Part shown: in pieces, positions 10,752-23,399 of the stretch | How the letters are laid out: each line of letters starts with the position of its first letter | How positions within the stretch are numbered: position 1 is the first letter of the stretch | Source: Prostheceraeus crozeri | Lineage: Eukaryota > Platyhelminthes > Polycladida > Euryleptidae | Assembly (NCBI GenBank): GCA_907163375.1 | Contig: CAJQUW010006146.1 | Span: 496,001 to 560,000 of the forward strand | Length of the DNA stretch: 64,000 nt | Reading direction: 5' to 3' | Made by a program: the position numbers and the translations under genes | The notes under the pieces: model-generated | Databases searched by the model: none | What the model was told of the DNA's origin: nothing | The model's input: only the letters and a program-made list of their open reading frames with translations

Positions 10752-13700
10752 CTGAAAACATCAATTGCCAGAATTCAAAATGCAGTCAATAATTATGGTA
10801 TAAAAACTATGAATATACTTCACCATTAGAAAATGACGATGATTTAATGAAATACTTGCTATACTCTCATGAAATTGACAGATAACTCCAAATTGTAATT
10901 CATGTGTTAATGCATTTAGCTTCAAAATTGTCACGCATATTTCAGTAACATCGCTATCTATATTTATTGATATTGCCGTTCTAATATTATACTCCGCTAA
11001 CAACTAAATAAAAAAGTTCTCATCCTTTTCCAGAACACTATGTTAGAGACACATCGCATGGTTTCACATGGTTAATAGGCCGATTTACCTAGTCAATATC
11101 AAAGTTTGACATTATAATGCAACATACGAAATAAAAGACATGCATGTACTGTATATAGGCCTTCATAGCTTTAATTCGTAACCAAAGACTAGACAAATGT
11201 TCAACAGTGGATTCAGGTTCACATAAACTGAAGTAGCATAGTAAGTGACACTGATTATTTGATTGTCTTTACCATGAACTGGATTTATATTGAATCATCT
11301 GACTGAACAGCTGCATGGAAATATACGATGTGTTCAACACTCCATAGTTTGCGATTAAAGGAGCTGGCTATACAATGGGCCGATCATGCTTAGCATGCAT
11401 GGTTACGAACATTAGTCTTTTGCATTAACAGAAAGAGCAAACACAAACAATTTTTGAAGAATGTACATGCAGATGCATGGCTAGCTGTGTTAGTTTAGGA
11501 GAAGATTTTTTATCTCCTGATGCCTTGGCTGAAAGATACTTGACAAGACCAATGGTAAGACGAATTGGAAGAAAATGATCTTTTGTTAGCTTTATACTTT
11601 CTACATGCATGTTTAGTTTACATCAAGTATTTTCGTTATCTAAAAGGAGTTTTATTTCTCCTTCAGTGTGTGCGTGTCCTGTGTGGAGCCTACGTACATC
11701 TACAGTGTGATTTTGAAAATACATGTGGATTTTTTCCTTCGACTTTTGTATTTTGGTAGCTATATATTGTCTAACCTAACTTTGTTGCACAATAATTTTC
11801 ATTATGTGATATCTGAGTTAGTCGACGTTAATAACCTTAGTATCGACGATAAAAACATTAGGATGCATCGTAATTATGTATTACTCAGCATGTGTTCGCA
11901 TATTGGTCTGTCTAACATGAATTCAAGTCAACAACTGATTTGGAATTTTGCTGCAAATTTCAAAGGCTAAATAAAACACTAAATTCAAATTTATGCAATA
12001 TTTACATAATATCAGAGGATATGGAAGATTTATATGAAGAAGTAATTTTTAAATGAAACCTTTAATATCCACGATTTTTTGATACTACAGTACATAGCTC
12101 GTAAATAGTCATCGATAAATTTTCTGCAGACCAAGTAACATGCTGTTAATCTGATCTTGATGAACGTTTCATTTAAGGATCTAAAATGACGACGATAAGA
12201 AATGTAGTTCACCAAGTGACATTTGTGAATTTAGCGCAGACAATAGTTCAAACTAGGCATTAAAGGAATACTTTGAGACATTAATATAACTTAAAGTGAT
12301 GAAGTGTCAATGACACTAATGTGAGACCCACTATGCACTACCTTAAAAATTTGTCTTCGTAGAATTTAAAATTATTATCTTAATATTACTTAAACTACGT
12401 AAGTGTTTATTTTAGTCAGCCTATAGCTTTTAATTACAATGGTTGAAAGCACAATTTCTTTTTTCGCATTATACTAGGTCTAGACGTTTATATAAGACAG
12501 GTAGTATTACCATGATCCAATTCAAAGCACGCCAGTACTATTTATTTCTGAACTATAAAGTAAACAATCCAATAACATGGAGCTCAAAATACTAACTATG
12601 AAACCAACTGCCATTTACTATGAATAATTATCATACAAGCGATGATAAATGATAGACTGAGACAAGCATGCTTTTAAAACAAGTACAAAAGGCGAAAGTT
12701 GCAGTCGACATTTTCAAACAATATATGGTTGAACTGCCTGATGACTACTAAACCTCAAACACAAATTATGCCATACAAGATAGATCGATGAATTATTTGA
12801 TAGTGATCGATTAGTAAAAAAATGTGATGCTCTCCTCCATAGGAAAATTTGATTCTTAAAAATGGACATGCAAAACGACTCGGACTATTAGCGGTTTGTC
12901 CGTTGCGGACATAGTCTTAGACTTAGCCGACGACTATCCCCGTGGAAGACGAAAAAATGCTTCCGTCTTTTAAATGCTCATTCCGAGAAAACAATCATGA
13001 TAATAAAATAAATATTTAAATAAGTTGAGCCAAATTAGTCGCCAGTTATTGTTAGCAAGGAGAACCTTCGAGATCAGAATTTCTATCATTTTTGCATTTC
13101 AGGTCACTGGCAGTCATTTTGAAATCTTAAGCTTTCTGTTTTAAAAGGTTAAAAAAATCATAATAAATTTTCACTATTTTTGGAGCTTAAGATATTTTTG
13201 AAACTTATTTACTTGAGTTCGAGGTTATCCTCAGTCGTGTAGCGTCAGTTGTGAAAACAATAGGGATGCTTCATTTTACCACTGAAGATGTCCAAGATAA
13301 TCTGAGATGATCATCTTAATTTTAAAATCACCAATTTGTACAATGACAATGATATCACTGTACAAATAGGCCTACATGTACAACGATTGTAATGCTGTAA
13401 AATGGGCACAATGAATATGGATAAATAACTTTCAATACTTTTAAATAATAATTTCAAGTTTGATCTACAAACCAAGCTAAAATTTTGGCGATTTCAAAAA
13501 TATAGGTTTTAAATGAATGGGTATTGTCTGCCTCTATTGTAAATGCAACACACGATTTGTGTTAAATGCACTGGGATACAGATGCGTGATAAGACGGAAA
13601 ATGACGTAAGAGGTGCAAAAAAGACGGAAGAGTGAAAAGACTGAAATTTACTAGCCTTGAGTACGCCGGACTGTCATTGATAAACAATATTCGATGTGAT

Positions 13701-14880
13701 CTGAGATTCGAGATTGATTGGGTTCCGACGAACATGAATTCGAAAGATTACCTGACGATCAGTCTCAAAAATGATAAAATGTTGAGACGCAAGTTTGTTC
13801 CGTCATCACAGATGTGTGAGGCGATTGAATGTATAACCACTTTGGAGAAAAACTTTTAAAATAAAATTTTCCGAATAATCCCAAGACTTAGATAATCAAA
13901 AGGTACGAAATGCATTATCAAGCTGCAAGACATTTTAGAGCATCGATCCCTTGAGTCGACAATGGGCAGAAGGACACTTGAGTGTGGAGACTGTGTGGCG
14001 ATGTTTAGTCATAGATGCTGCCTATGTTGGAAACCAAACATTTCTAAAAAAATATTGATTGCGAACCGAGTCGACTTTTCAATGTCGATGAATTTCACGG
14101 AGTTTTATCGCAATTATTCAGATACTTAGGTAGTACAATGGAAATTTTGCTATATGCGCGGCTTCACTCAGGTCATCAAAACTACGTGAGTTGTGTTTCA
14201 AGTAGAAAGTCAACATCAATTGTGGTTTTGCAAATCGATCATTCCACCAACGGCATCGCGGAGCACAGCGCAATCACCACACCATCAAAAAGATGACAGT
14301 TAGATCTGGAGGTGACATTTTGGAAATAGTTTGAACACAAATCTGCCTCCGATTATACATCTAATGGATCACTGTCGCAATTACTTCGACATACGTGGCG
14401 ATTTTCCTTGAAGCTTAACACATCAGAACACTTAAAAGGAAAACTGCAGTCATTTATTCTATGTTGGACAAAGTGCCTGCGTTTAACCTCAAAATGCCAC
14501 GTGTTCAGGAGATTGATCTGCTGGGACAGTTAATAATTTTCCTGCCAGATCAGTAGAGGTCAAAAGATGTCCGAGACACTTCTGTGTTAATGCCTGACTA
14601 CATGATCTTGATAATGATGGTCAACAACATTTTCATGACTGCTCATTTATACATGGATGTCAGGTACCGGCATGCATACAGTTCATAGATAAGAATTCAC
14701 TGACATGCATGTCTGCACACTTCCGTAGATATTGTACTTTAAGATATCACTTTAATTGATATATGTGGCCTAACTGGAATGACTTTAATATGATAAACTA
14801 AATGTTACTTCCGGTCTTTGTACGATCAAGCGCAGACCTCTATGAAATAGAACAACCATATTTGTATAGGCAGGCAAGCC
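10752..14880. other. Gene-free stretch
   Basis: No gene is supported. Short frames (e.g. 11425-11610 minus, 11668-11970 plus, 13632-13859 plus) have no convincing motifs. On the minus strand this would hold the 5' end or promoter of the syntrophin gene, but no promoter can be pointed to. A short GC-richer patch near 12885-12950 has no recognised function. Confidence 0.5.
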
Positions 14881-14919
14881 TACACTACACAGCGGCCTAC
14901 ATTGCAACCAACAAAAATA

Positions 14920-15560
14920 TCAAAACATGCGTCTCAAAAGGAGTAGTTCTCTCCCCCTTCCTCTTCAACCTTTACATGCAAGACATTCCTCTTCCTACAG
15001 ACACCACACTCAAAACAACGGTCTACATCACCATCACGGTCACTCACTCAAACATCAAGACAGCCAAATACAAACTCCAACCCTACCTCAACACTCTACA
15101 CTCATAGACCCAACGAAACAGCATCCACATCAACCACAAAACACAGCTCTCACTCTCCACACCGGATCCCCACCAGTACAGTACAAGCCTATCACTCACT
15201 ATTGACACCACACCACTCGCAACACTCAACAACAGTCGAACTCAACTTACTGTACATCCACAACACACGTCAACATTTGTGAAAAAGCGAGACAGCCACA
15301 ACATCCTCTCATGCCTCAGTTCCACCAATTGTGGACAACATCAAGAGATCATCCTAGTCACCTACAAGGCCATCACACGCACCCTCTTGGAATGCACATC
15401 GGGAGTCTGGTCTCCAAGCATCTCAAAAGCAAACATCGACAAACTGCAAGCAATACTGAACAAAGCGCTCAGGATCGCCACACGATGCAGACGCGACACT
15501 AACACATAACACCCACAAGACGAAACACACATCCAACCCATTGCTGGGCACCTGACATAA
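14920..15560 (+). mobile_element. LINE reverse-transcriptase remnant (Jockey/CR1-like group)
   Basis: Decayed non-LTR retrotransposon. The plus strand encodes VSKGVVLSPFLFNLYMQDIP, the conserved (S)-G-V-LSP-LFNLYM-DIP block of LINE reverse transcriptases, then AKYKLQPYLNTLHS. After a frame change it encodes LSSTNCGQHQEIILVTYKAI, then LLECTSGVWSPSISKANIDK and LRIATRCRRDTNT, the thumb and post-RT region. The catalytic Y-ADD segment that should lie between them is degraded and the frame is broken at least twice. The 5' part of the element and any ORF1 are missing. The flanks (up to about 16000) may include its 3' tail, which has AAGCGCTATAAAAAATAAAA near 15986. Clade assignment is tentative. Confidence 0.75.
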
Positions 15561-17894
15561 CATGCAAGCAATTTTTAGATAAAACAAAAAATCAACACCA
15601 TCTTATCCATATCTTCACACAACAACCACCAACACACACAACAAAATCCAGTCTCCACCTTACTCCCACTCAAGCAGCCATCTAACGCGATAAGCAACTA
15701 CTCAAACAAGTGCACATCCACCACGTCGGCATATACCTGGCACACTGACAAAACATCAAAATCAATAACTCTAATTCTTCTCTACTTTTGTCACCTCCGT
15801 AAATGACAACCGCACAACACAAAATATCTCTTCTCTTGCAAACATACACACGACGCTCACACCTTAGGATCTGTGGGTTGCCACCGTCAGATGATCGGTA
15901 CAGATGCAAACTACGGTATCGTTAAAACTATACCTATTCCGCCGCTGCAAAACTAAAACAGGCACTGAAAGGATATTTGATCTTATGAAGCGCTATAAAA
16001 AATAAAATGTGTGCATCTAATACTGTATGATAAGGTTTATTGAACTACTGATAACCGGCAGCGGCTGGATGTTAGTTTCCTAAGCTAGCTGTGTTGACAC
16101 CCTAACCGCAGGAATCTTAGGAGTGTCACATTTTAATATGTAGGAAGGCCAAAGCCACTGATCGCAAGTTAAGGTGGCGCACGAGCCTAGGCTGATCGCC
16201 TGGGATCATGTGATGGAATTCGGACGACACTAACAATTCTGAAAATGCGCACATTTGTTATCATGGGATGACTAAAATTCATGTCTTAGCGCGAAATTTC
16301 GTAAAGTTTGAATAAATACATAAACATGATACTTCATGACTTTTGAGTGCAACAGAATGAGTGAGCTAGGCCACCAACAATCCTGTCTATTTATATAATT
16401 CAAGCTGTGAGAAATGGGCAATCTTGCCTCACATGGCTGGGTCTCAACCAGAATGTCATTTCTCCCTGTTGCTATCAGACATGACTAAGGTCATTCATAT
16501 GTGAAAACCAACACAGTGGTGATACTGCTAGGCCAAATATTACACAGACAGTTCATCTTGTCTTGTTTACCTAGCGCTGACGACTAGAGTAGTTTAAGTG
16601 ACAGTCGCAACATCACAAACCAAGGAGACGATGTTGAGTTCAATGGGGAGATAGCACCATCCTCAGATACCGCCTGTGTATTTTGCGTCATGCAACATTT
16701 CAAAATCTTCCTTATGTACAGCATTTTTAATTGCAAAGGCATGCGCAACCCTAGGTGGTACTTCATCGTTAACTTCTTATATTATTTACCAAACTAAAAA
16801 AAGCGAGGTAGGACGAAATGCGGGTTTGTTGATGCATACAATTTGTGTGACCTGCTGATTTTCTGAAAATACATCAGCTCGAAATAACCGGGAAATGATG
16901 ATTTCTGTGAACTAGCCGTGAAATTTTCTCTATTTTGGCACAATTCAACCGAATTAAAAAAAAGAAAAATTCTTATACTTCCTGTAAGTTCTATATCGGG
17001 GCACAACAGTTACTGGTGTCCAAAAAAGCATGAACTAAAACTTAGGACAATAAACAAATCATGACAAAAATAGGAGGCTATTCGTACCATCACATCAGCA
17101 CAAGATTGTTCGTCTACAAAACAGCCGTTATTTCTAACCCAATACTTCAAAAATTGTTATAAGAGTGGAACTAACATATCTATAGTACTTTAAGAATTTT
17201 CTGTTTACGTCTTCGACATGCCGGACAATAATCGACCTATTCATTGTTTGAACATGAGCCAAAGGCATGATGAACAAAGCCATGCACCGTTTGCACCATG
17301 ATTTGTCTTTTGTCTCAAAGACAAGTTCCAAAATTCAGAAAAGAACATATCTCAATTTCATGTGCCTTTCTTGAGTTTTGCCTTCCTCAAGAGTTATTTA
17401 ACGAACTGACATATTCTTCTTCGAATGGAACGTACTTCAATAAGGAAGGATCTGCACAGGTAGCATCAAGTGGGTCAATGCATTTCAATAACAGAGTGAA
17501 TCTTCATGAATGCGGTGAATGAGACAGTAATAGTCATGTCAGCCAAATCCATCAAAAATCGATGGGAGCGTCTATAAAATGTGATTGTTACAAAAAATTT
17601 CAACTGGAAAACGCATATCTGATAATCTTGACAAGTTTTCTTGATGTTTTCATGCCTTCCTGCAGTATCTGTTCCCCGTTTTGACATGAGATCTCAAAAC
17701 AGTTGACCGAAAAAACAGAAAAAAATTCAAAAGTCTGTAATACCGAATGTCGGAGCAAGTTGCAGAGAAACAGTGGTCAATTCTTATCGCAAAGAGACCA
17801 CTTCAAATAGAGAGATACCGCAACATAAATCATGTCAAGCATCCTGAATTTTCCAAAAATTTGTTAAATTGTTTGAATTTTTATTCATAAGAAC
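15561..17894. other. Gene-free stretch
   Basis: Only short, unconvincing frames on both strands. The first 450 bp continue the base composition (A/C-rich) of the LINE remnant and may be its 3' end. No other repeats or RNA genes were recognised up to the LTR element, whose 4 bp target duplication (TTTT) begins at 17895. Confidence 0.5.
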
Positions 17895-17898
17895 TTTT

Positions 17899-18354
17899 TG
17901 TAACAGTTTTATGCGTTTTATGGTCTTTTACTGTGTCATTATCTCATGAACTTTTATTGCGCGCAGATTTTAAAAATGTGAGTGCTGTTCGGCCTGAGTT
18001 TCTGTTGTGCTGATCTGGTTCGGACGCAAGCCGGCCAGTTCGTGATCAAATCAACAAAGGCGACTATATATGTGTTCTTTTCCATCCACAGTGGAATCCG
18101 AGTATAGTGACGCGGCTTCGGACGCGGAAGAGGGTATTCGCCTCTTACGTCTAGACGGCGAGAGCCGTCCTACTGAGTTCTCCAGCGGTTCGTCTGGCGT
18201 TGGCGAGAGCCGGCAGCGAAAGCGAGTGACGTGGGCAGACGAGGCCGAAGAGGAGGAGAAGGAGGCGCGAGAACAGCAGCGAGCGCGGACATCCGAAAGG
18301 GTAAGTTGTCGCAATTCGTTAAACTATTTTGACCGCGGAACTAGGCCAGTTACA
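17899..18354 (+). repeat. 5' LTR of the 17.9-25.0 kb element
   Basis: 456 bp, the same as 24584-25039. Ends are TGTAAC and GTTACA (6 bp perfect inverted ends). Promoter-like TATATA lies at about 18065-18070, directly over the first ATG of the long gag frame, which therefore starts inside the LTR. A donor-like AGGGTAAGT occurs near 18298-18306. Confidence 0.95.
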
Positions 18355-19515
18355 AATGGTGGCAGCGGTGGCCGTTCCCACGTTCAAGATGTTGTAAACG
18401 TCAGATCTTGTTTAGATAGGTTCTACGACAGATATTCCGTAGAACATCTGGTCTCTTTTTGCGGAGGTAATTTCGCTCTGTGGTATCGCCGTTTTAGAAT
18501 GGCATTGCAAACTTATCCCATGCGGGAAAGGAAGTTCGTTTTGTGCTCGAAGCTGAGTGATGCAGTATATGCAGAGTTATGTCGAGCACTTGATGTGGGA
18601 AGAGTACAGGATAATCTTACAGATATATTAGATTTCCTGCATATTTTTTATGTTGAGTCTGATCAGTCGAAAGACTGTTCCTGGAAAAAGGTGGCGGGAG
18701 CCCCAAAATATACGCGTGTGTCGTTAAAGAATATTCCTCATTTTAAAGGAGGTGATTTTGACGTTTGGTTCAGAAGGTTAGATTCTGTTCTCGAGAGTTA
18801 TCCGCCGAAAGAGAGGATTTTTCAGCTCAATTCACTTTTGTCCGATGAGGTGTTTGCGTTTGTAAGCAACCGTTCAGAGATGGAGCAGAGTGATTTGGGA
18901 TTGCTCGTCAAGAGTTTGCGACAGCGATACTCTAAAGCTCCTACTGTCGCGAGAGCGAAAGAGTTATTTTATACGCGTACGCAGCGAAGAGGTGAGTCCT
19001 TGCGCGAGTTTGAGGGAGAACTTAGGAAGTTGGGACGCATTGCTTTTCAGAATTTTGGGGAGAAAGAACGAGAACGGTGCATCATTGAAAGAATGATTGA
19101 GGGCACTACGAATGTAGAAGTAGCTCGCCACTTTGCATTGTCGCCACCTGAAGAGGTGGGTCATATTTTGAAGGTTGACGATAGATTCCGCGAAATTCCA
19201 CTTCTGTCTGCGGAGTCATTCGTGCCGGATGTGGGGAACCAGCGCGAAAGTGTTGTAAGTCAAATCAACCGTCCGGTGCAGTCGCAAGATAGCAGGGTGC
19301 CTGGTAATGCAGGTTCGGACAGGAATTGGCGTCAATCTCGTGGGGCGTATCGGGAACAGCAACCCTTTGCTAGACGGTTCCCTAGATCTCCTACACCTCC
19401 ACGTGGGGAAGCATCTCGCGCAAGCGAGTTCCGTAGATCTTCTGGTAGATGTTATGCCTGTGATCGCGAAGGACATTTTCGACGGGATTGTCCCTTCCGT
19501 GATTTAAACGAATAA
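18070..19515 (+). CDS. gag: gag region of the LTR element
   Basis: Open frame of 481 codons. Its first 95 codons lie in the LTR, and it continues through the primer site without a stop. The N-terminal 95 residues are acidic, then a charged Glu/Arg segment. A capsid-like segment occurs twice in tandem: residues about 130-170 (GGNFALWYRRF, then YPMRERKF, then SKLSDAVYAEL) and about 225-265 (GGDFDVWFRRL, then YPPKERIF, then SLLSDEVFAFV). A retrotransposon capsid region follows (RQRYSKAP, RGESLREFEGELRKL), then an Arg/Pro-rich nucleocapsid part with one CCHC zinc knuckle (CYACDREGHFRRDC) near the C-terminus. The product would form particles that package element RNA. The translation start is uncertain: no good alternative Met lies upstream of the first capsid copy other than that in the LTR. 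Confidence 0.8.
   Translation: MCSFPSTVESEYSDAASDAEEGIRLLRLDGESRPTEFSSGSSGVGESRQRKRVTWADEAEEEEKEAREQQRARTSERVSCRNSLNYFDRGTRPVTNGGSGGRSHVQDVVNVRSCLDRFYDRYSVEHLVSFCGGNFALWYRRFRMALQTYPMRERKFVLCSKLSDAVYAELCRALDVGRVQDNLTDILDFLHIFYVESDQSKDCSWKKVAGAPKYTRVSLKNIPHFKGGDFDVWFRRLDSVLESYPPKERIFQLNSLLSDEVFAFVSNRSEMEQSDLGLLVKSLRQRYSKAPTVARAKELFYTRTQRRGESLREFEGELRKLGRIAFQNFGEKERERCIIERMIEGTTNVEVARHFALSPPEEVGHILKVDDRFREIPLLSAESFVPDVGNQRESVVSQINRPVQSQDSRVPGNAGSDRNWRQSRGAYREQQPFARRFPRSPTPPRGEASRASEFRRSSGRCYACDREGHFRRDCPFRDLNE
18357..18371 (+). other. Primer-binding site, tRNA-Leu (AAG-type) 3' end
   Basis: TGGTGGCAGCGGTGG begins two bases after the LTR. It is complementary to the 3' end of animal tRNA-Leu of the AAG-anticodon type (acceptor ...CCGCTGCCA plus CCA), as recalled from the conserved tRNA sequence. 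The same bases are also read as Gly/Ser codons of the gag frame. Confidence 0.75.
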
Positions 19516-19539
19516 GCGAGGCCAATGAAGTAAGTTTCG

Positions 19540-22500
19540 ATCTTCCTCCAGGCGAAATTGGTCTCGCGGAATGTCTGTCTGGAACTGCAAAGAAGAAAGT
19601 CGGTAAGAATGTAGTCCAATTTGTTATTGCCCATCGTAGAGGATGGGGTTTGTTAGATAGCGGCGCCGATCGTAGTGTGGTGCATATTAACCTTGCAAGA
19701 GAAGTTGGGGCTAAAATTGATAGCTCCAGACGGCCTGCGCTTCGGGACGCTGAGAAAAGGCCTTTAAGAGTTGCAGGAATTAGTGAGCTGAAAGTGAATT
19801 TGGGTTCTGAAATATGCACATATGAATTTGTGGTAGCCAATGAGATAAGTTACGATATTATTTTTGGACAAGATTTTTTGTCAGTGTTCGATATTGACAT
19901 TTTGAATAGTCGAGGAGTCGTTGAGTTCGCAAGAACCGGCACGACGCTGAAGATGAGAAATCGTTTTGAGGTTGTAGATACCGAGATAAGTTTGGTCGAG
20001 GAAACGACAGTCCCTCCTGACGCTCTTATCTATTGTAAAGGTATTTGTCAAAACTGGTCCAGGAGAGCGATTCTGGGTGTCGTGACGCCTTTGCAGCAAA
20101 GTTTACCGGAAGGTATTCTTATGGCAAATGGTGTAGTGCAGACAGATAATGGTAAAGTATGGCTTCAATTGCTTAACATTACTCATTCAGAGGTGAAAAT
20201 TCCTTCAGGGGCGCATATTGCGCAGTTTGAACCAATTGAGGAAGTTCTAACGGTAACTGAAGAGTCTACGTTGAAATCTCATAAATCTAATGTTGAAGTG
20301 GCGATAGACCAAATTCGTCAAGGTACCTTGTCGAAAGATGAGGTTCGCAAAGCGGAAGCTTTACTTCGTGAGTTTGCCGATGTTTTTGTCGAGGAGGGAA
20401 AACCGTTAGGTAGAACAACGCTTTTCCATCACACAATAAATACAGGCATGAGTCCTCCTATTAAAGTCAGAGGACGGAGAATTCCTCCTCATCAGCGAGC
20501 AGATGTTGACAAGATGGTGGATGAAATGTTGCGAGATGATGTAGTCAGACCTAGTAATAGTCCGTGGTCAAGCCCGATTTTATTAGTAAAGAAGAAAGAT
20601 GGATCTTTGCGATGTTGTGTGGATTTTCGGCAATTGAACGAGATAACGGTGAAAGATGCTTACCCGCTTCCGAGAGTGGACGAGAGTCTAGATTCGTTGG
20701 CTGGAGCAAAATATTTCACCGTTTTGGATCTCAAGTCGGGGTATTGGCAGGTACCATTAGAGGAGAGCTCTAAGGAAAAGACTGCGTTTCTCAACCCACA
20801 GAGGCCTATATGAATTCAACGTTCTTCCAATGGGACTGACTACTGCTCCTGCTGTTTTTGCAAGACTAATGAATAACGTTTTGGCAGGATTGACGTGGGA
20901 TGCTTGTTTGGTATATTTAGACGATACCATCGTCATCGGGCGCTCGTTTGAAGATCATCTAGCCAACTTGGTGTCAGTGTTACAGCGTTTTCGTAAGGCT
21001 AACTTGCAATTAAATCCCAAGAAATGTCAATGGTTTAAGACGGAGGTTAAATATCTCGGACATGTGGTATCGCCGGAAGGTGTCCATACTGACAAATCTA
21101 CAATCGAGAAAGTCATGAATTGGCCGCGACCGATACTCAAAAGAAATTACGGGGATTCATCGGACTGTGTAGCTACAACCGGCGGATTATTAAAGGATTC
21201 GCAAGCATATCCGAACCGCTCCACCGAATAACAGGTAAGAACGCAAAGTTTTCGTGGACGATGAGTGTGAGGAAGCTTTTATTATACTAAGACAAGCGTT
21301 ATGCTCTGCGCCGGTTCTGACCTTGCCAGATTTTTCTGCGGAAGCAGGGAATTTTATCCTGGACACCGATGCCAGCGATCGGGCAATTGGGTGTGTGTTG
21401 TCACAGAAAGACGAGAGTGGATTGGAAAGAGTAATCGCTTACGGAAGTAGGTGTCTTACTAAAGCAGAGAGAAATTATTGCGTAACCCGAAAGGAGATGT
21501 TGGCGATGGTATATTTTATCCATGATCTACGGGCGTATTTGTTAGGGAGACCTTTCATTTTACGGACAGATCATAGTGCTTTGACGTGGCTGAATTCGTT
21601 TAAAGAGCCGACTGACAAGTGGCACGTTGGATACAGAAATTACAGGAATATCAGTTTACGATCGAATATCGCCCGAATCCGAAACATACAAATGCCGATG
21701 CCCTATCGAGGCGGCCGCATCGTTCACATGGTGATTGTCCAACATGTTCTAAGGAATTAGAACAAAGTTTTGAAATTGCAGCCATAACCTGGCCTTATGG
21801 GTGGTCGGCTGAGGACCTTAAAAGAGCACAGCTAGAATCCCCAGCCATTTCTCATGCTGTCTCATGGATTCAGCAAGGGCGTTCAGGCCCTCCACAATTA
21901 TCAAACGCGCAAGCAATTCCTGAGTTGCGGAAAATGATAAAAGAATTTCCTTTTATGGCTCTGATTGAAGATATATTACATATTAGGTACCCTGACGATG
22001 AGGGTTGGAGGGTTATTTTGCCTCCATCGTTCAGAGAACAAGCCCTGCAGCAATATCACAATAACCCTGTGGGTGGGCACACCGGTAAAGAGTCAACTTT
22101 CAGGAAAGTAAGCCTACGTTTTTGGTGGCCAGGGTTACGGAAGGATATTGATAAATGGGTGGAGTCTTGCGGAGTGTGTGGTGAATGCAGGGGTCCCAAC
22201 CCTAAGACTGTAGCACACCTCCGACCAATACCAGCAGACGAACCTCTTGCGCGTATTTCTTTGGACATAATTGGTCCCTTAAATAGAACGGCTTCCGGAA
22301 ATCGATTTATTCTTACAATGGTGGACGCCTTTACAAAGTGGGCCGAAGCAGTGCCACTGAAAGATCATACCGCCAAAACAGTGGCTACTACAATTCTCTC
22401 CCATTGGGCTTCTCGCTATGGAGTACCAAAGGAGATTTTGTCCGATCAAGGGACGGAATTTGAGTCAGCACTATTTCGCCAGCTGTGTCATTTGTTGGGA

Positions 22501-23100
22501 ATGAGGAAATTGCGCTCTAGTCCTTATCATCCTATGGGAATGGGGGAGTCGAGAGACTCAACCGTATATTAAGAATTTGCTGCTGTCTCATACCGATCGA
22601 GATCGAGAAAGGTGGGACGAAACGCTACATTTCTGTATGTGGGCGTATCGGTCCAATATCCATTACTCCACGGGTTACTCGCCGTCCAGATTGTTTATGG
22701 GGAGGGAAATGCGTTTCCCAATAGATGTCATTCTTGAATCAGTGCCATCTGCTAATATGGAAGCGGAAGATTATGCAGAATGGCTCCAAGCAAGCATTCG
22801 CTCTGCGGGGCAGGTAGCAAGAGACAACTTGGCGGCAGCCAGGAGTCATCAGAAGCAGTTTTATGATCGTAGAGCTACGAAAGTACCTCACTACAGATCA
22901 GGGGATTTAGTCTGGTTGCACTCTGAAGTGCCGACTGGACCTTGCCCGAAGTTGTCAAGATCTTGGCGAGGGCCGTATCTTGTATCACGAATTATGAATG
23001 CGACTAACGTAGAAGTGTCAGATCCGGCACGGCCGGGTAGGTACCAAGTTGTACATGTTAACAGAGTCAAACCGTGCCCGATTGACGTTCGTCTAGATCA
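19540..23100 (+). pseudogene. pol: pol region: protease, RT, RNase H, integrase (broken)
   Basis: Fossil pol of the Ty3/gypsy type. Visible parts in order: aspartic protease with LLDSGADRSVV near 19650 and a flap-side IIFGQDFL near 19860; reverse transcriptase, with NSPWSSPILLVKKKDGS and CCVDFRQLNEITVKDAYPLP near 20555-20680, and catalytic YLDD near 20920; RNase H with LDTDASDRAIGCVLSQKD near 21360 and the TDHSALTWL block near 21570; integrase with a zinc-binding HHCC region near 22080-22190, DIIGP near 22265, SDQGTEF near 22441 and a C-terminal part with RSGDLVWL near 22900. The frame is interrupted at several places (about four or five breaks for the element). Families of this type usually link gag and pol by a programmed frame change or read-through; the gag-pol boundary here has pol in another frame. 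Confidence 0.9.
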
Positions 23101-23399
23101 GAGAGATCATGCGCGGCGTTCTTCCGTAACTGCTGGGGTGGAAGATCAGCAAGAAATTCATCCTTATTTCCGAGAGGAAATTGAGGTAGATCCAGGTATC
23201 GATTTGGAAGTGCTTGTTCCGGACCCGGACATACCCCTGGCAGAGAGGGATTTCCGGTCAATTAACGAACCTCAATCGGTCAGTTCAAATCTTCCTCCGC
23301 TGTCTCCTATACCGGAAGGTATAGAAGATATAAGTTTAGGGGAAGTAATTGACCTTGAACCTGTGAGCGAGAATTTTTCCGATGAATTCGAATGTAGTG

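Noticed and set aside
13632-13859. A 75-codon frame with a weak likeness to the RNase H end of DIRS-type elements (WVPTNMNSKDYL)
   Set aside because: The likeness is limited to one short stretch, and no reverse transcriptase or recombinase motif was found around it.
18051-18314. Minus-strand 87-codon frame repeated at 24736-24999
   Set aside because: It is the shadow of the gag codons in the LTR, repeated only because the LTR is.
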